Translations under genes and position numbers: made by a program | The notes under the pieces: generated by a model | Told to the model about the DNA's origin: nothing | Seen by the model: only the letters and a program-made list of their open reading frames with translations | Database searches by the model: none | Shown: piece after piece, positions 25,347 through 33,934 of the stretch | Layout of the letters: every line of letters begins with the position of its first letter | Position numbering within the stretch: the stretch's first letter is position 1 | NCBI RefSeq assembly: GCF_000732325.1 | Contig: NZ_BBIW01000002.1 | Coordinates: 522,022 to 586,021, forward strand | Direction of reading: 5' to 3' | Origin: Paenibacillus sp. TCA20 | GTDB lineage: Bacteria > Bacillota > Bacilli > Paenibacillales > Paenibacillaceae | Length of the DNA stretch: 64,000 nt

Positions 25347-25765
25347 TACCTCCAGTTTTTTTAAAAATTTAAAAATAATATACTAGGGCAGTTATTTTAC
25401 CTGCCTTCCCCGCATCATACCCTTGCGCTTTACGCTAAGGAGCTTGTCCCACAGCATGATCGAGTCCTGCCACGATAAGGGCTTGCAGGGATGCCCGGGT
25501 AACCAACGACCCTATGCCCATACTTTAACAACGAAGCACCGACAAATTTACGACAGATTTCCGTCAATTTACCGTCAATCTTCAAACACCGTTGCTTTGA
25601 GCTAACAGAAGTGCTCGAAAGCCTCGTTCGGGAGTCACCCTATAGATGGCTCATTTGCTGGGTACACAAAAAAAGATGACTCCAAGAATTCGAAGTCATC
25701 TCTAAATTTATTAAGAGCTTGGTAAACATTTATTGAAATTGGCTACAATGTGGTTACGGCTTAGA
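25347..25765. other. Gene-free stretch between the ArpU-like gene and the tail operon
   Basis: Nothing codes convincingly here. On the minus strand there is a terminator (25700-25668) after the ArpU-like gene, a direct repeat around 25555-25575 (TTGACGG, twice), a hairpin GGCAG/CTGCC at about 25394-25413, and an AT-rich tract at 25358-25380. It is where capsid, portal and terminase genes would stand in an intact phage. A late promoter of the tail operon probably lies here but cannot be identified. Confidence 0.5.
25668..25700 (-). terminator. Terminator after the ArpU-like gene
   Basis: Minus-strand GATGACT pairs with AGTCATC and is followed by seven T residues at 25674-25668. Confidence 0.75.
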
Positions 25766-26131
25766 TCATATAACCTCAGAACGCTTTAATGCTTCGGTTA
25801 TGGATTCAATCCCGGCATTTAATCTTCGATCTATCGTGCGTTCGCTAAGGTTTTCAGAGTAAAAAAGGTCGACTGTAAGCTTGTACTTTTTAGCTTTTAT
25901 GTATCGGTGTTCAACTATTCTCCTTGTTTCTTCGTCTTCGATCATCTTTATTGCCGAATCAAGCTCGTTCACGATTCGTCCCCAGCTTTCTAGTGTCTGT
26001 TCTTCCAATTTAGTCCGATTTTCTTTTCTTCTTAATGCTTCAATCGTACCCATCATTTTTGGGTAATGACTCAGCAACCGTTTAACTGCGCTCTTGTCTT
26101 CTTTAGTTATCTCTAAGATTAAGCTTTCCAT
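25766..26131 (-). CDS. ArpU-like phage transcriptional regulator
   Basis: 121 residues from ATG 26131, which has GGGAGG seven bases upstream; the ATG at 26152 is not preferred. It is a helical, charged protein with a C-terminal helix-turn-helix-like segment (VDLFYSENLSERTIDRRLN), the layout of ArpU/RinA-like late gene activators or phage sigma-like factors. It is divergent from the repressor and transcribed from a promoter that overlaps the operators. I infer that it activates the tail operon; a terminator after it means the tail genes need their own promoter. Confidence 0.65.
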   Translation of the reverse strand: MESLILEITKEDKSAVKRLLSHYPKMMGTIEALRRKENRTKLEEQTLESWGRIVNELDSAIKMIEDEETRRIVEHRYIKAKKYKLTVDLFYSENLSERTIDRRLNAGIESITEALKRSEVI

Positions 26132-26202
26132 GTCTTTACCTCCCTGATTCATGCTGTCAAACCCTTACTTAATGTCATGGTAAATTAGCAGCTTCTTTTT
26201 AT

Positions 26203-26345
26203 TACCTTGTGGTATCATGATACACAATAAATACCATTTGGTAAAGAGTGAATACAAATATCTTTATATTCTTTCCTAGCATATTTAGCTTTGTTACCCC
26301 ATTTACCATTTGGTTATAATGGTTTATATTAATTACCTAGAGGTA
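26203..26345. promoter_or_regulatory. Four repeated operators and two divergent promoters (lysis-lysogeny type switch)
   Basis: The palindrome TACC-N4-GGTA occurs at 26203-26214 (TTGT), 26232-26243 (ATTT) and 26334-26345 (TAGA), and once with a mismatch at 26304-26315 (TACCATTTGGTT). The leftward promoter reads TTTACC (26245-26240), 17 bases, TATCAT (26222-26217); the rightward promoter reads TTGTTA (26291-26296), 18 bases, TATAAT (26315-26320). One operator overlaps the leftward -35 element and another lies in the rightward spacer. Confidence 0.75.
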
Positions 26346-26366
26346 AAATCATTTGGGAGGAAATAC

Positions 26367-26834
26367 ATGATGAGTTCAGATGAATTCGGTTTATATTTAA
26401 GAACGTTGCGTGAAAAGAATGGCCTGACTATAAATCAACTGTCTACTGCGTCTGGAATTAGTAACGCACAAATTTCAAGGATTGAGAACGGGCTTCGTAA
26501 TTCTCCTAAGCCTAGTACAATTAAAAGTCTCGCTAAAGTTCTCAATGTAGATTATCAAGAAATGTTGTATAAAGCAGGTTACATAGAAGATATAAGTAAC
26601 CATTATGAAACTCCTGAATGGGCTACTGCTAAAGACATTAGGGATTTTAAAAAAATGCTTGAAGATGATGCACCTATCATGTTTGATGGGGTTCCGATCG
26701 AGGGACAAGCAAAACAGCGTGTGCTCGATGTGTTGACAGGCTTGTTCTGGGAGGCTAAGGAAATGAACAAAGAAACCTACGGAAGAACAAAAAAGCTGGA
26801 TACCAATAATGAAGAAGTCACCAAAAGAAGGTGA
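26367..26834 (+). CDS. XRE-family (cI-like) repressor
   Basis: 155 residues from ATG 26367, with GGGAGG eight bases upstream; a longer frame exists but runs through the operators. The helix-turn-helix is FGLYLRTLREKNGLTINQLS followed by TASGISNAQISRIENGLRNS, at about residues 5-55. The C-terminal half is helical (AKDIRDFKKMLEDDAP, VLDVLTGLFWEAKEM) without the LexA-type peptidase fold. This fits a repressor controlled by the next gene's ImmA/IrrE-type protease, as in ICEBs1. It overlaps the next gene by 4 bases. Confidence 0.8.
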   Translation: MMSSDEFGLYLRTLREKNGLTINQLSTASGISNAQISRIENGLRNSPKPSTIKSLAKVLNVDYQEMLYKAGYIEDISNHYETPEWATAKDIRDFKKMLEDDAPIMFDGVPIEGQAKQRVLDVLTGLFWEAKEMNKETYGRTKKLDTNNEEVTKRR

Positions 26835-27250
26835 TTAATTTGGATGAAATCATTGATAAACTCGTCAAAAAATTTAAGACAAACGATCCTTTTATCATAG
26901 CAGACGGCCTAAACATTCTTATCCGATATGCTAATTTTGAAGACGGGACTCGGGGACTGTATTATCGAAAGTTACGCAGACGATTTATTGTTATACACAA
27001 TGAGCTAGATGATCATTGGAAACGGGTAGTTTGTGCCCATGAACTCGCACACGACAGGTTGCACCCTGATTTAAGCCGTTTCTGGCTCGATGATTACTCT
27101 TTTTTTAATGCTGGAAAGTATGAGAAACAAGCGAATACTTTTGCTTTGAAATTGCTCACACATTCTGAACAACAACAACCAGAAGAACCGATCGAGCGTT
27201 TTTTGCAGCGTTGTGGCATTCCACAAGAACTTCATTCTTTTTATGATTGA
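26831..27250 (+). CDS. ImmA/IrrE-type metallopeptidase
   Basis: 139 residues from GTG 26831; TTG 26840 fits the GAAGGTG RBS better and would give 136 residues. The zinc motif HELAHDRLH (residues 70-78 from the GTG) and the following helix with YEKQANTFALKLL supplying the third ligand Glu are those of IrrE/ImmA proteins. Such proteases cleave the adjacent repressor on induction, for example in ICEBs1. The pairing with an XRE repressor next door matches that module. It is the last gene before glnA. Confidence 0.8.
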   Translation: MINLDEIIDKLVKKFKTNDPFIIADGLNILIRYANFEDGTRGLYYRKLRRRFIVIHNELDDHWKRVVCAHELAHDRLHPDLSRFWLDDYSFFNAGKYEKQANTFALKLLTHSEQQQPEEPIERFLQRCGIPQELHSFYD

Positions 27251-27366
27251 ATTTGTAGATTGAACGTTACAGAAGCTACGACTTAATTCCTGCTAAGTTT
27301 GCTTGTTTACCACCATTAGCTTTCTGAATAAGAATACCTAAACTAAAAACTAAACTTGTCTTTATA

Positions 27367-27419
27367 CAAAAAACCGCCATTCAAATGTTAGATTGTAACT
27401 AACATTTGAATGGCGGTTT
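27367..27419. terminator. Bidirectional terminator with a 21-base perfect stem
   Basis: Left arm 27371-27391 and right arm 27399-27419 are perfect inverted copies (AAACCGCCATTCAAATGTTAG and its complement) with loop ATTGTAA. The minus-strand T-tract lies at 27373-27367, so it ends glnA transcripts; it also faces the ImmA gene. Confidence 0.88.
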
Positions 27420-27451
27420 AAACACTTTCTAAGCGCCAAGGGTTTCCGGTT

Positions 27452-28780
27452 TTAGTAAAGCGTCAAATATTGATCGCGTTCCCATTGATGTACTTGTGTG
27501 CGATACATGTCCCACTCGATTTCTTTCAGTTCATAAAAGTGAGCCAGCGCATGATCACCAAGCGCCTCAGTGATAACTTCGCTGCGGATCAGCTCATGCA
27601 ATGCTTCCTTCAGGTCGGCTGGGAGTGAAGGAATACCTTCTTCAATACGCTCTTCTTCCGACATGATGTAGATGTTGCGGTCGATTGGAGCAGGAAGACT
27701 CAGCTCACGGTTAATTCCGTCCAGTCCGGCTTTGAGCATAACAGCAAGTGCCAGATAAGGGTTCGCAGCAGGGTCTGGATTACGTACTTCTACACGAGTA
27801 CTCAGCCCGCGGGAAGCCGGAATACGGATCATCGGACTGCGGTTACTTGCAGACCATGCAACGTAGCAAGGAGCTTCATAACCAGGAACCAAACGTTTGT
27901 AAGAGTTCACTGTCGGATTCGTAATGGCTGCCATAGCACGTGCATGCTTGAGAATACCAGCCATGTAGTGGCGAGCAGTCTTGCTGAGCCCCAAAGTATC
28001 GGATTCATCATAGAATGTATTCACATTGTCTTTGAATAGAGATTGGTGACAGTGCATACCGGAGCCATTCATGCCGAAGAGCGGCTTAGGCATAAATGTC
28101 GCATGCAGTCCATGCTGACGAGCAATCGTCTTAACAACCAGCTTAAACGTTTGAATCTGGTCAGCAGCCTTAATTGCATCTGCATACTTAAAGTCGATTT
28201 CATGCTGCCCAGGAGCAACCTCATGGTGAGAAGCTTCAATCTCGAAGCCCATTTCCTCAAGCGTCAGCACGATTTCACGACGGCAGTTCTCTCCAAGATC
28301 GGTAGGAGCCAGGTCAAAATAACCACCTTGGTCATTCAGCTCTTCCGTTGGGTTACCGTTGGCATCCGTACGGAACAGGAAGAACTCAGGTTCTGGTCCT
28401 ACATTCATTGAAGTGTAGCCCATTTGCTCTGCTTCTGTCAGTACGCGCTTCAGGATGCCACGCGGGTCCCCTGCAAACGGCGTTCCATCTGGCATATACA
28501 CATCACAAATAAGACGCGCAACACGATTCTCTGTTACCCATGGGAAAATAACCCATGTGTCCAAATCTGGGTACAAGTACATATCAGATTCTTCAATACG
28601 AACGTAGCCTTCAATGGAAGAGCCGTCGAACATCATCTTGTTGTCGAGTGCTTTTACCAGCTGGCTTACGGGAATTTCAACGTTTTTAATTGTTCCAAGC
28701 AAATCTGTAAATTGCAAACGAATGAAACGTACATTTTCTTCTTTCGCTATGCGGAGAATGTCATCTTTTGTATAACTCAC
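27452..28780 (-). CDS. glnA: Glutamine synthetase, type I
   Basis: 442 residues, the GSI-alpha size of Gram-positive bacteria, without the adenylylation site insert. It contains [46 protein letters not shown] and [13 protein letters not shown] motifs. It joins ammonium to glutamate with ATP. In Firmicutes it is regulated by its neighbour GlnR and by feedback. The start ATG 28780 has a purine-rich GAGAGG upstream. Its own promoter is at 28899-28927. Confidence 0.96.
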   Translation of the reverse strand: MSYTKDDILRIAKEENVRFIRLQFTDLLGTIKNVEIPVSQLVKALDNKMMFDGSSIEGYVRIEESDMYLYPDLDTWVIFPWVTENRVARLICDVYMPDGTPFAGDPRGILKRVLTEAEQMGYTSMNVGPEPEFFLFRTDANGNPTEELNDQGGYFDLAPTDLGENCRREIVLTLEEMGFEIEASHHEVAPGQHEIDFKYADAIKAADQIQTFKLVVKTIARQHGLHATFMPKPLFGMNGSGMHCHQSLFKDNVNTFYDESDTLGLSKTARHYMAGILKHARAMAAITNPTVNSYKRLVPGYEAPCYVAWSASNRSPMIRIPASRGLSTRVEVRNPDPAANPYLALAVMLKAGLDGINRELSLPAPIDRNIYIMSEEERIEEGIPSLPADLKEALHELIRSEVITEALGDHALAHFYELKEIEWDMYRTQVHQWERDQYLTLY

Positions 28781-28898
28781 TATATCCTCTCCCTCTTCTT
28801 CTTAAAAGTATCAGCTTCAACAAGTATTGCTATTGCAGGTTAAACGTATACCGCAGATAACGCCACTACAGAGCTGCAAGAAATGATGGGTCTCATTC

Positions 28899-28927
28899 AT
28901 TGTCACAGGCAAAGGATAAGATGTCAA
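28899..28927 (-). promoter_or_regulatory. glnA promoter
   Basis: Minus-strand TTGACA (28927-28922), 17-base spacer, GACAAT (28904-28899). A GlnR site of the TGTNAN7TNACA type was not clearly visible next to it. Confidence 0.5.
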
Positions 28928-28998
28928 GAAAGCGATTACGAGCTCTTAAGCCTTCTTATCCTGTTATCCTTATACCCGTTCCCCTTCGTTAACTAACA

Positions 28999-29424
28999 TC
29001 ACTTCTTGTTAAAGAATCTCGACAACTCCCCTTGAATCAGGGATACCTGACCCGGGCGTTTGCCGCCAGACACCAGCTGCTGCTTAAGTAAACGGTGGAG
29101 CTGCGAATCAGACAGCTCTCTGCGCTTCACCTCGGTGTCCGCTGTAATGATCGTTGCTTCCTCTGACTCTTTCGTGACAGGATTCATCACTTGTTTGATT
29201 CCAGCTATGTTTACACCCTTCTCAATGAGGGCTTTAATCTCAAGCAATCGTTCAACATCATTAAAAGAAAACATTCTTTGATTGCCCGAGGTACGTGCAG
29301 GTACGATCAAATTATGCTGTTCATAGTAGCGGATCTGGCGTGCAGACAAATCAGTAAGCTTCATCACAATACCAATTGGAAATAAGGCCATGTTTCTGCG
29401 TATTTCGTCACCCATCTCGTTCAT
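28999..29424 (-). CDS. glnR: GlnR, MerR-family nitrogen regulator
   Basis: 141 residues. The MerR helix-turn-helix (MKLTDLSARQIRYYEQHNLI, VPARTSGNQRMFSFNDVERL) at about 20-65 is followed by a dimerisation helix and a C-terminal tail (QQLVSGGKRPGQVSLIQGEL) rich in Gly and Gln, as in GlnR/TnrA. Feedback-inhibited glutamine synthetase signals to this tail. It is directly upstream of glnA with 218 bases between, where the glnA promoter lies. A promoter for glnR lies at 29454-29483. Confidence 0.92.
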   Translation of the reverse strand: MNEMGDEIRRNMALFPIGIVMKLTDLSARQIRYYEQHNLIVPARTSGNQRMFSFNDVERLLEIKALIEKGVNIAGIKQVMNPVTKESEEATIITADTEVKRRELSDSQLHRLLKQQLVSGGKRPGQVSLIQGELSRFFNKK

Positions 29425-29453
29425 CTACCTTCCAAGTATTCTAAGATATCATC

Positions 29454-29483
29454 ATTGTACATTTTTATGATACCAAGTGTCAA
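29454..29483 (-). promoter_or_regulatory. glnR promoter
   Basis: Minus-strand TTGACA (29483-29478), 18-base spacer, TACAAT (29459-29454). Confidence 0.6.
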
Positions 29484-29500
29484 TGACGTGTTAGGTAAAC

Positions 29501-30754
29501 TTACAGTAAATTACGATTTTTCATCGTTTGTAACGCCATGAGCACACCGTATTTCACATGAGAATAAGTTAGTCCGCCTTGCATGTAGCCGATATAAGGC
29601 TCGCGAATCGGCGCATCAGCCGAGAGCTCGAGACTGCCTCCTTGAATAAAGGTTCCTGCAGCCATAATAACCGGATGTTCATAACCCGGCATATCCCAAG
29701 GCTCCGGCACGACATGACTGTCCACTGCAGCGGCCCGCTGAATACCTTGTACGAATGCGATGAGATGCTCTGGACCGCTAAAGGATACAGCCTGAATCAG
29801 ATCGGTCCGTATTTCATTCCATGCCGGCTTTGTTTCAAAACCGACCGCTTCGAACATGGCTGAGGCAAAAACACTCCCCTTGATGGCTTGTCCGACGGTG
29901 GATGGAGCCAGGTACAATCCCTGATATATCCCTCTAGTGGTACCCAGCATAGCACCTACTTCTCCTCCAATGCCAGGCGCAGTTAAGCGGTATGCAGCCA
30001 GTTGGACATACTCTGCTTTACCGCAGATATACCCCCCTGTCTCGGCAATGCCTCCACCCGGATTTTTGATCAGAGAGCCTGCAATCAGGTCCGCGCCTAC
30101 CTCCGTCGGCTCCTGTTCCTCTGTAAATTCCCCATAACAATTATCTACGAATACAATGACATCCGGCTTAATCGCTTTGACTTTCTCAATCATTTCTTTG
30201 ATCTGCTGCACGGTAAAGGATGAGCGCCAGTCATAGCCCCGTGAACGTTGAATGCCGATGACCTTCGTATTAGAATGGATCGACTGTTCTACCGCTGCGA
30301 AGTCCACTACACCTTCAGGAGTCAGATCCGTTTCGCGGTATGTAATCCCAAAATCGTACAGGGATCCCGTGCCATCCCCTGGCTTGCCGATCACCTTATG
30401 AAGCGTGTCGTAAGGCTTGCCCGTAATGTACAAGAGCTCATCTCCAGGTCTTAGCACACCAAAAAGAGCGGTGGCAATCGTATGCGTACCGGATGCAAAA
30501 TGTGGACGCACCAAAGCCGCCTCCGCTCCAAACACGTCGGCGTATACTTCGTCTAATATTTCTCGGCCGCGATCGTTATAAGCGTAGCCCGTAGAGCCTG
30601 CAAAATGGAAGTCACTTACTTGATGCTTCTGGAATGCATCTATTACCTTCCATTGATTGCTGTCGACGATTAGGTCTACTTCTCGCAGCCTTGATTCGAT
30701 CTTGTGCTCAATCGTTTGCTGAAGCTGAACAATGTCTGCTGAAAAAACACCCAT
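29501..30754 (-). CDS. ynbB: YnbB-like PLP enzyme (methionine gamma-lyase family)
   Basis: 417 residues from ATG 30754; a GTG at 30775 is in frame but has no RBS. The middle reads FHFAGSTGYAYNDRGREILD and VFGAEAALVRPHFASGTHTI, and the PLP lysine is in DLIAGSLIKNPGGGIAETGG, so it belongs to the aluminium-resistance or methionine gamma-lyase family. The exact reaction is not known for this group. In Bacillus ynbB lies between hflX and glnR, and the same order holds here (minus strand: hflX, ynbB, glnR, glnA). Confidence 0.85.
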   Translation of the reverse strand: MGVFSADIVQLQQTIEHKIESRLREVDLIVDSNQWKVIDAFQKHQVSDFHFAGSTGYAYNDRGREILDEVYADVFGAEAALVRPHFASGTHTIATALFGVLRPGDELLYITGKPYDTLHKVIGKPGDGTGSLYDFGITYRETDLTPEGVVDFAAVEQSIHSNTKVIGIQRSRGYDWRSSFTVQQIKEMIEKVKAIKPDVIVFVDNCYGEFTEEQEPTEVGADLIAGSLIKNPGGGIAETGGYICGKAEYVQLAAYRLTAPGIGGEVGAMLGTTRGIYQGLYLAPSTVGQAIKGSVFASAMFEAVGFETKPAWNEIRTDLIQAVSFSGPEHLIAFVQGIQRAAAVDSHVVPEPWDMPGYEHPVIMAAGTFIQGGSLELSADAPIREPYIGYMQGGLTYSHVKYGVLMALQTMKNRNLL

Positions 30755-30830
30755 TTCTCGTTTTTCTCTCCTCACAAAACTAACACCAATATTACTTTAG
30801 TGCGTTACAATATTAGTATACAAAATCACA

Positions 30831-32123
30831 TCAATTTGACGAGTCAATAAAATCTTTTAACAGATACCCATGCTTCTCATATTCGCCCTTTTGGACCTGT
30901 ACTTCATAAATAACATCATTCTCATCATAGGTCGTTTCGATCACATCGCCGATTCGATAGACAACAGAGGTGATATCTCCTCGCTCCGCGGGAATTCTAA
31001 ACTTAACCGTATCTCCAGTTAGTTCTTCCTGTATCAATTCACGAATGCTCAGCAGATCCTGCTCATCAAATGCACTTATTTTTCTGTAGCCCTTGCCCGT
31101 CGGAAGCATTTGCAGCTGCTCGGGAGAACAGGCATCCTTCTTGTTAAACAGCACAATTTGTGGTTTATCGGAAGCACCCAGCTCCTGCAGCAGCTTTTCA
31201 ACAACATTCATTTGCTCCTCTCTCATCGTAGAAGAAGCATCAACAACATGCAGGATGAGATCTGCCTCATTCACCTCTTCGAGCGTTGCCCTGAATGCAG
31301 CAACCAGCTCATGCGGAAGGTTCTGTATAAAGCCTACTGTATCCGTTAACACAATTTCTTTGCCGCTCGGCAGTTCCAACGTTCGGGAAGTCGGATCAAG
31401 AGTTGCAAACAACTGGTTCTCAATATAAACATCAGCCGATGTCAGCTGTTTAAGCAGTGTAGACTTTCCGGCATTCGTATAACCGACCAATGCTACTTGA
31501 ATTACTCCGCTCTTCTTACGGCGTTCCCGGTGCAGCGTACGGTGACGGGTCACCTCTTCTAATTGCCGTTTCAGGTCGGTAATCCGTCCGCGAATATGTC
31601 TGCGGTCCGTCTCCAGCTTGCTCTCACCCGGTCCTCTTGTTCCGATCCCCCCGCCAAGACGTGACAGGTTCTTGCCGTGTCCAGACAGTCTTGGCAGAAG
31701 GTAAGAATGCTGTGCCAGCTCTACCTGAATAATACCCTCTCTCGTATGAGCACGCTGTGCAAAAATATCCAGGATAAGCTGGGTTCGATCTATAATTTTC
31801 AGATCAAGGCTTTCTTCGAGATTGCGAACCTGTGCTCCAGACAGCTCTTGGTCAAAAATAGCGGTAGTCGCACCAAGCTCCTCTGCCGCTGCACGAAGCT
31901 CTTCTACCTTACCTTTTCCGATAAACCATTTGGAGTCTGGAGTCTCCCGATTCTGAGATATGACGCTAAGCACTTCAACACCTGCAGTTTCCGCAAGCTT
32001 AACGAGCTCTTCAAGCGAATACTCAGGGTTAATGCCTGACCGCTTAACTTCATCGGTCACTAAGCTGACTAATACAGCCTTATCTTTTATCTCCGTGGAT
32101 GTTTCATGTGTGGAGTTACTCAT
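30831..32123 (-). CDS. hflX: GTPase HflX
   Basis: 430 residues. The N-terminal HflX domain reads KWFIGKGKVEELRAAAEELG, and the G domain has GYTNAGKSTLLKQL (G1), VLTDTVGFIQNLP (G3) and LFNKKDAC (G4). The GGxGTRGPGESKLETDRR sequence is the HflX linker. HflX rescues stalled 70S ribosomes and is heat-inducible in many bacteria. It lies between spoVK and ynbB on the minus strand; the 5' neighbour ends 76 bases upstream, with no clear terminator between. Confidence 0.95.
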   Translation of the reverse strand: MSNSTHETSTEIKDKAVLVSLVTDEVKRSGINPEYSLEELVKLAETAGVEVLSVISQNRETPDSKWFIGKGKVEELRAAAEELGATTAIFDQELSGAQVRNLEESLDLKIIDRTQLILDIFAQRAHTREGIIQVELAQHSYLLPRLSGHGKNLSRLGGGIGTRGPGESKLETDRRHIRGRITDLKRQLEEVTRHRTLHRERRKKSGVIQVALVGYTNAGKSTLLKQLTSADVYIENQLFATLDPTSRTLELPSGKEIVLTDTVGFIQNLPHELVAAFRATLEEVNEADLILHVVDASSTMREEQMNVVEKLLQELGASDKPQIVLFNKKDACSPEQLQMLPTGKGYRKISAFDEQDLLSIRELIQEELTGDTVKFRIPAERGDITSVVYRIGDVIETTYDENDVIYEVQVQKGEYEKHGYLLKDFIDSSN

Positions 32124-32199
32124 TTCTTAAGCTCCTTCAAATATAGGTAACGTCTACGATTTCAGTCCCTATGGAATGTAAGTGAATATCTATTATCGC

Positions 32200-33198
32200 T
32201 CATTTCTTGTCTAGCTTCAAATCCTCAACCCGAAGTGTCATCAGCTCCAGCTTGCCAGGGTTTCCTGAGGAATACTGATTCAGCAGCCGGACCGCTTGAT
32301 GCCTAATCGATTTCTCAATCAAATTGCGAACATACCGTGCGTTACTGAACGCTTGTGACGTTTCATTTTTCTCATCAAGCAGTTGCTGCTTTAACTTGAG
32401 TATGGTCTGCGGCATCAAAATATAATCTCGATCCTTAGCCATAAGCTCTGAAATCTGAATCAACTGATCAATGGTATAGTCAGGAAATTCGATCTGAATC
32501 GGGAATCTGGACGGAAGTCCGGGATTGGTCTGCATGAAGAAATCAATCTCGTCAGAATAGCCCGCAAGAATCAATATAAATTGATTCTTGTGATCTTCCA
32601 TCGCTTTAACAAGCGTATCAATCGCCTCTTTGCCAAAATCCTTCTCACCGCCGCGTGCCAAGCTGTAGGCTTCATCAATAAACAGAATACCGCCTAACGA
32701 CTTTTTCACCAAATCTCTCGTTTTTTGAGCCGTGTGACCAATATACTCGCCGACCAAATCAGCTCTCTCGACCTCAATAAGATGCCCTTTGGTCAGGACC
32801 CCCATCTTCTGAAACAGCTTGGCGACGATACGAGCAACCGTTGTCTTGCCGGTACCGGGATTGCCTTTGAACACCATATGATACACATGAGAACCGCTCA
32901 TGAGTCCCGCATCAGATCTCATCTGTGCAATTTGCAGGAATGCATAAATTTCAAACACAAAATCCTTAATGCTCTCGAGGCCCACCAGCTGATCCAATTC
33001 CTTCTGTATATCCTGATACATCGCAAACTGCGGATTGTTCTTCAAAGAGGCGGCAGTCTCTTCCGGATCTGATATCGACTCTTTATTCAGACCATAGCCT
33101 TCTGGCTGATTACGCAAAACGACATTGATCTGCCTGGAAGGTCTGCCTTCCGGCCGCTCTCCTGCTGCCATCGCTCTTCCGTTCATATACACGCTCAC
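32200..33198 (-). CDS. spoVK: Stage V sporulation protein K (AAA ATPase)
   Basis: 332 residues from GTG 33198. Walker A is FKGNPGTGKTTVARI, Walker B ILFIDEAYSLARG, and sensor and arginine finger residues appear in LILAGYSD and NPGLPSRFP. The CbbX-like AAA core is preceded by a 60-residue N-terminal region (LDQLVGLESIKDFV). SpoVK is needed for spore maturation in Bacillus and acts as an ATP-driven remodeller. A GGAG lies five bases before the GTG start. I saw no unambiguous SigE promoter. Confidence 0.93.
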   Translation of the reverse strand: MSVYMNGRAMAAGERPEGRPSRQINVVLRNQPEGYGLNKESISDPEETAASLKNNPQFAMYQDIQKELDQLVGLESIKDFVFEIYAFLQIAQMRSDAGLMSGSHVYHMVFKGNPGTGKTTVARIVAKLFQKMGVLTKGHLIEVERADLVGEYIGHTAQKTRDLVKKSLGGILFIDEAYSLARGGEKDFGKEAIDTLVKAMEDHKNQFILILAGYSDEIDFFMQTNPGLPSRFPIQIEFPDYTIDQLIQISELMAKDRDYILMPQTILKLKQQLLDEKNETSQAFSNARYVRNLIEKSIRHQAVRLLNQYSSGNPGKLELMTLRVEDLKLDKK

Positions 33199-33280
33199 CT
33201 CAACTCCATAAGGGGCTAACTTCTCTATCTAAAGTATTCTAGTTAGTTCAATGTTATTAGAAGTTTCCCTTAAAAAATTG

Positions 33281-33931
33281 TTACTGAAAGCTCAGAAGAG
33301 CGGCATCCAGCTTCCACTTCGTATAAGCAAGCGTTTCCCGAATTTGGCTTGGCAAAAATGGCATAGCCACAGATTCAGCAAGTGAGAGCAGTGGTGCTTC
33401 ATAATCAAGAAACTCGGCGATTTCAAGTGATCGCATACCGTGAAAATCATGCGTAATAATAATCGATGAAGCAAGGCCCTGATCTGTCATAATTCTCTGG
33501 CTGAACAATAAATTCTCGTACGTACTGGTCGCTTCATTCTCTAGCAAAATACGAGATGGCTCCACACCATGCTCTACAAGATAGCGCTGCATCCCCTCGG
33601 CCTCGGTAAGTCGGTGCTGAGGACTGTCCAATCCACCGGTAACGATAAAGTATCTGAAGCTCCCTGCTTCATGCAACTCAATAGCCTTGTCCAGCCGTTC
33701 AGCGAGACCCGGGCTGGGTTCGTCGCCCCAGAGCGACGCCCCCAGTACAATGCCCGCGTCAACAGGATCAGCAAATTCCGTTGTCTCCTTCGGATTAAAA
33801 ATTTTCCATTGTACATAAACGACCCAGATCAGTCCAATAATTACGAGTGCTGTTAATATCCTAAATGCACTTCGCAAAAATTTCGTGTTCCTGGGTGTAT
33901 TATTTATAGGTTTTGCTTGCTCAAATGCCAT
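33281..33931 (-). CDS. YdcF-family membrane protein (DUF218)
   Basis: 216 residues. One membrane segment (about 24-42, LTALVIIGLIWVVYVQW) is followed by a DUF218 domain: GIVLGASLWGDEPSPGLAERLDKAI, FIVTGGLDS, TEAEGMQRYL and ATSTYENLLFS. The E-x-x-S-T-Y-E-N motif is a hallmark. SanA/ElyC-like members affect cell envelope integrity in E. coli. It is likely membrane-anchored with the domain outside. It starts four bases after the DUF402 gene stop, so the two form one operon. Confidence 0.82.
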   Translation of the reverse strand: MAFEQAKPINNTPRNTKFLRSAFRILTALVIIGLIWVVYVQWKIFNPKETTEFADPVDAGIVLGASLWGDEPSPGLAERLDKAIELHEAGSFRYFIVTGGLDSPQHRLTEAEGMQRYLVEHGVEPSRILLENEATSTYENLLFSQRIMTDQGLASSIIITHDFHGMRSLEIAEFLDYEAPLLSLAESVAMPFLPSQIRETLAYTKWKLDAALLSFQ

Positions 33932-33934
33932 AGC

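Noticed and set aside
17357..27419. Complete prophage
   Set aside because: No integrase, terminase, portal, capsid, replication genes or att repeats are visible.
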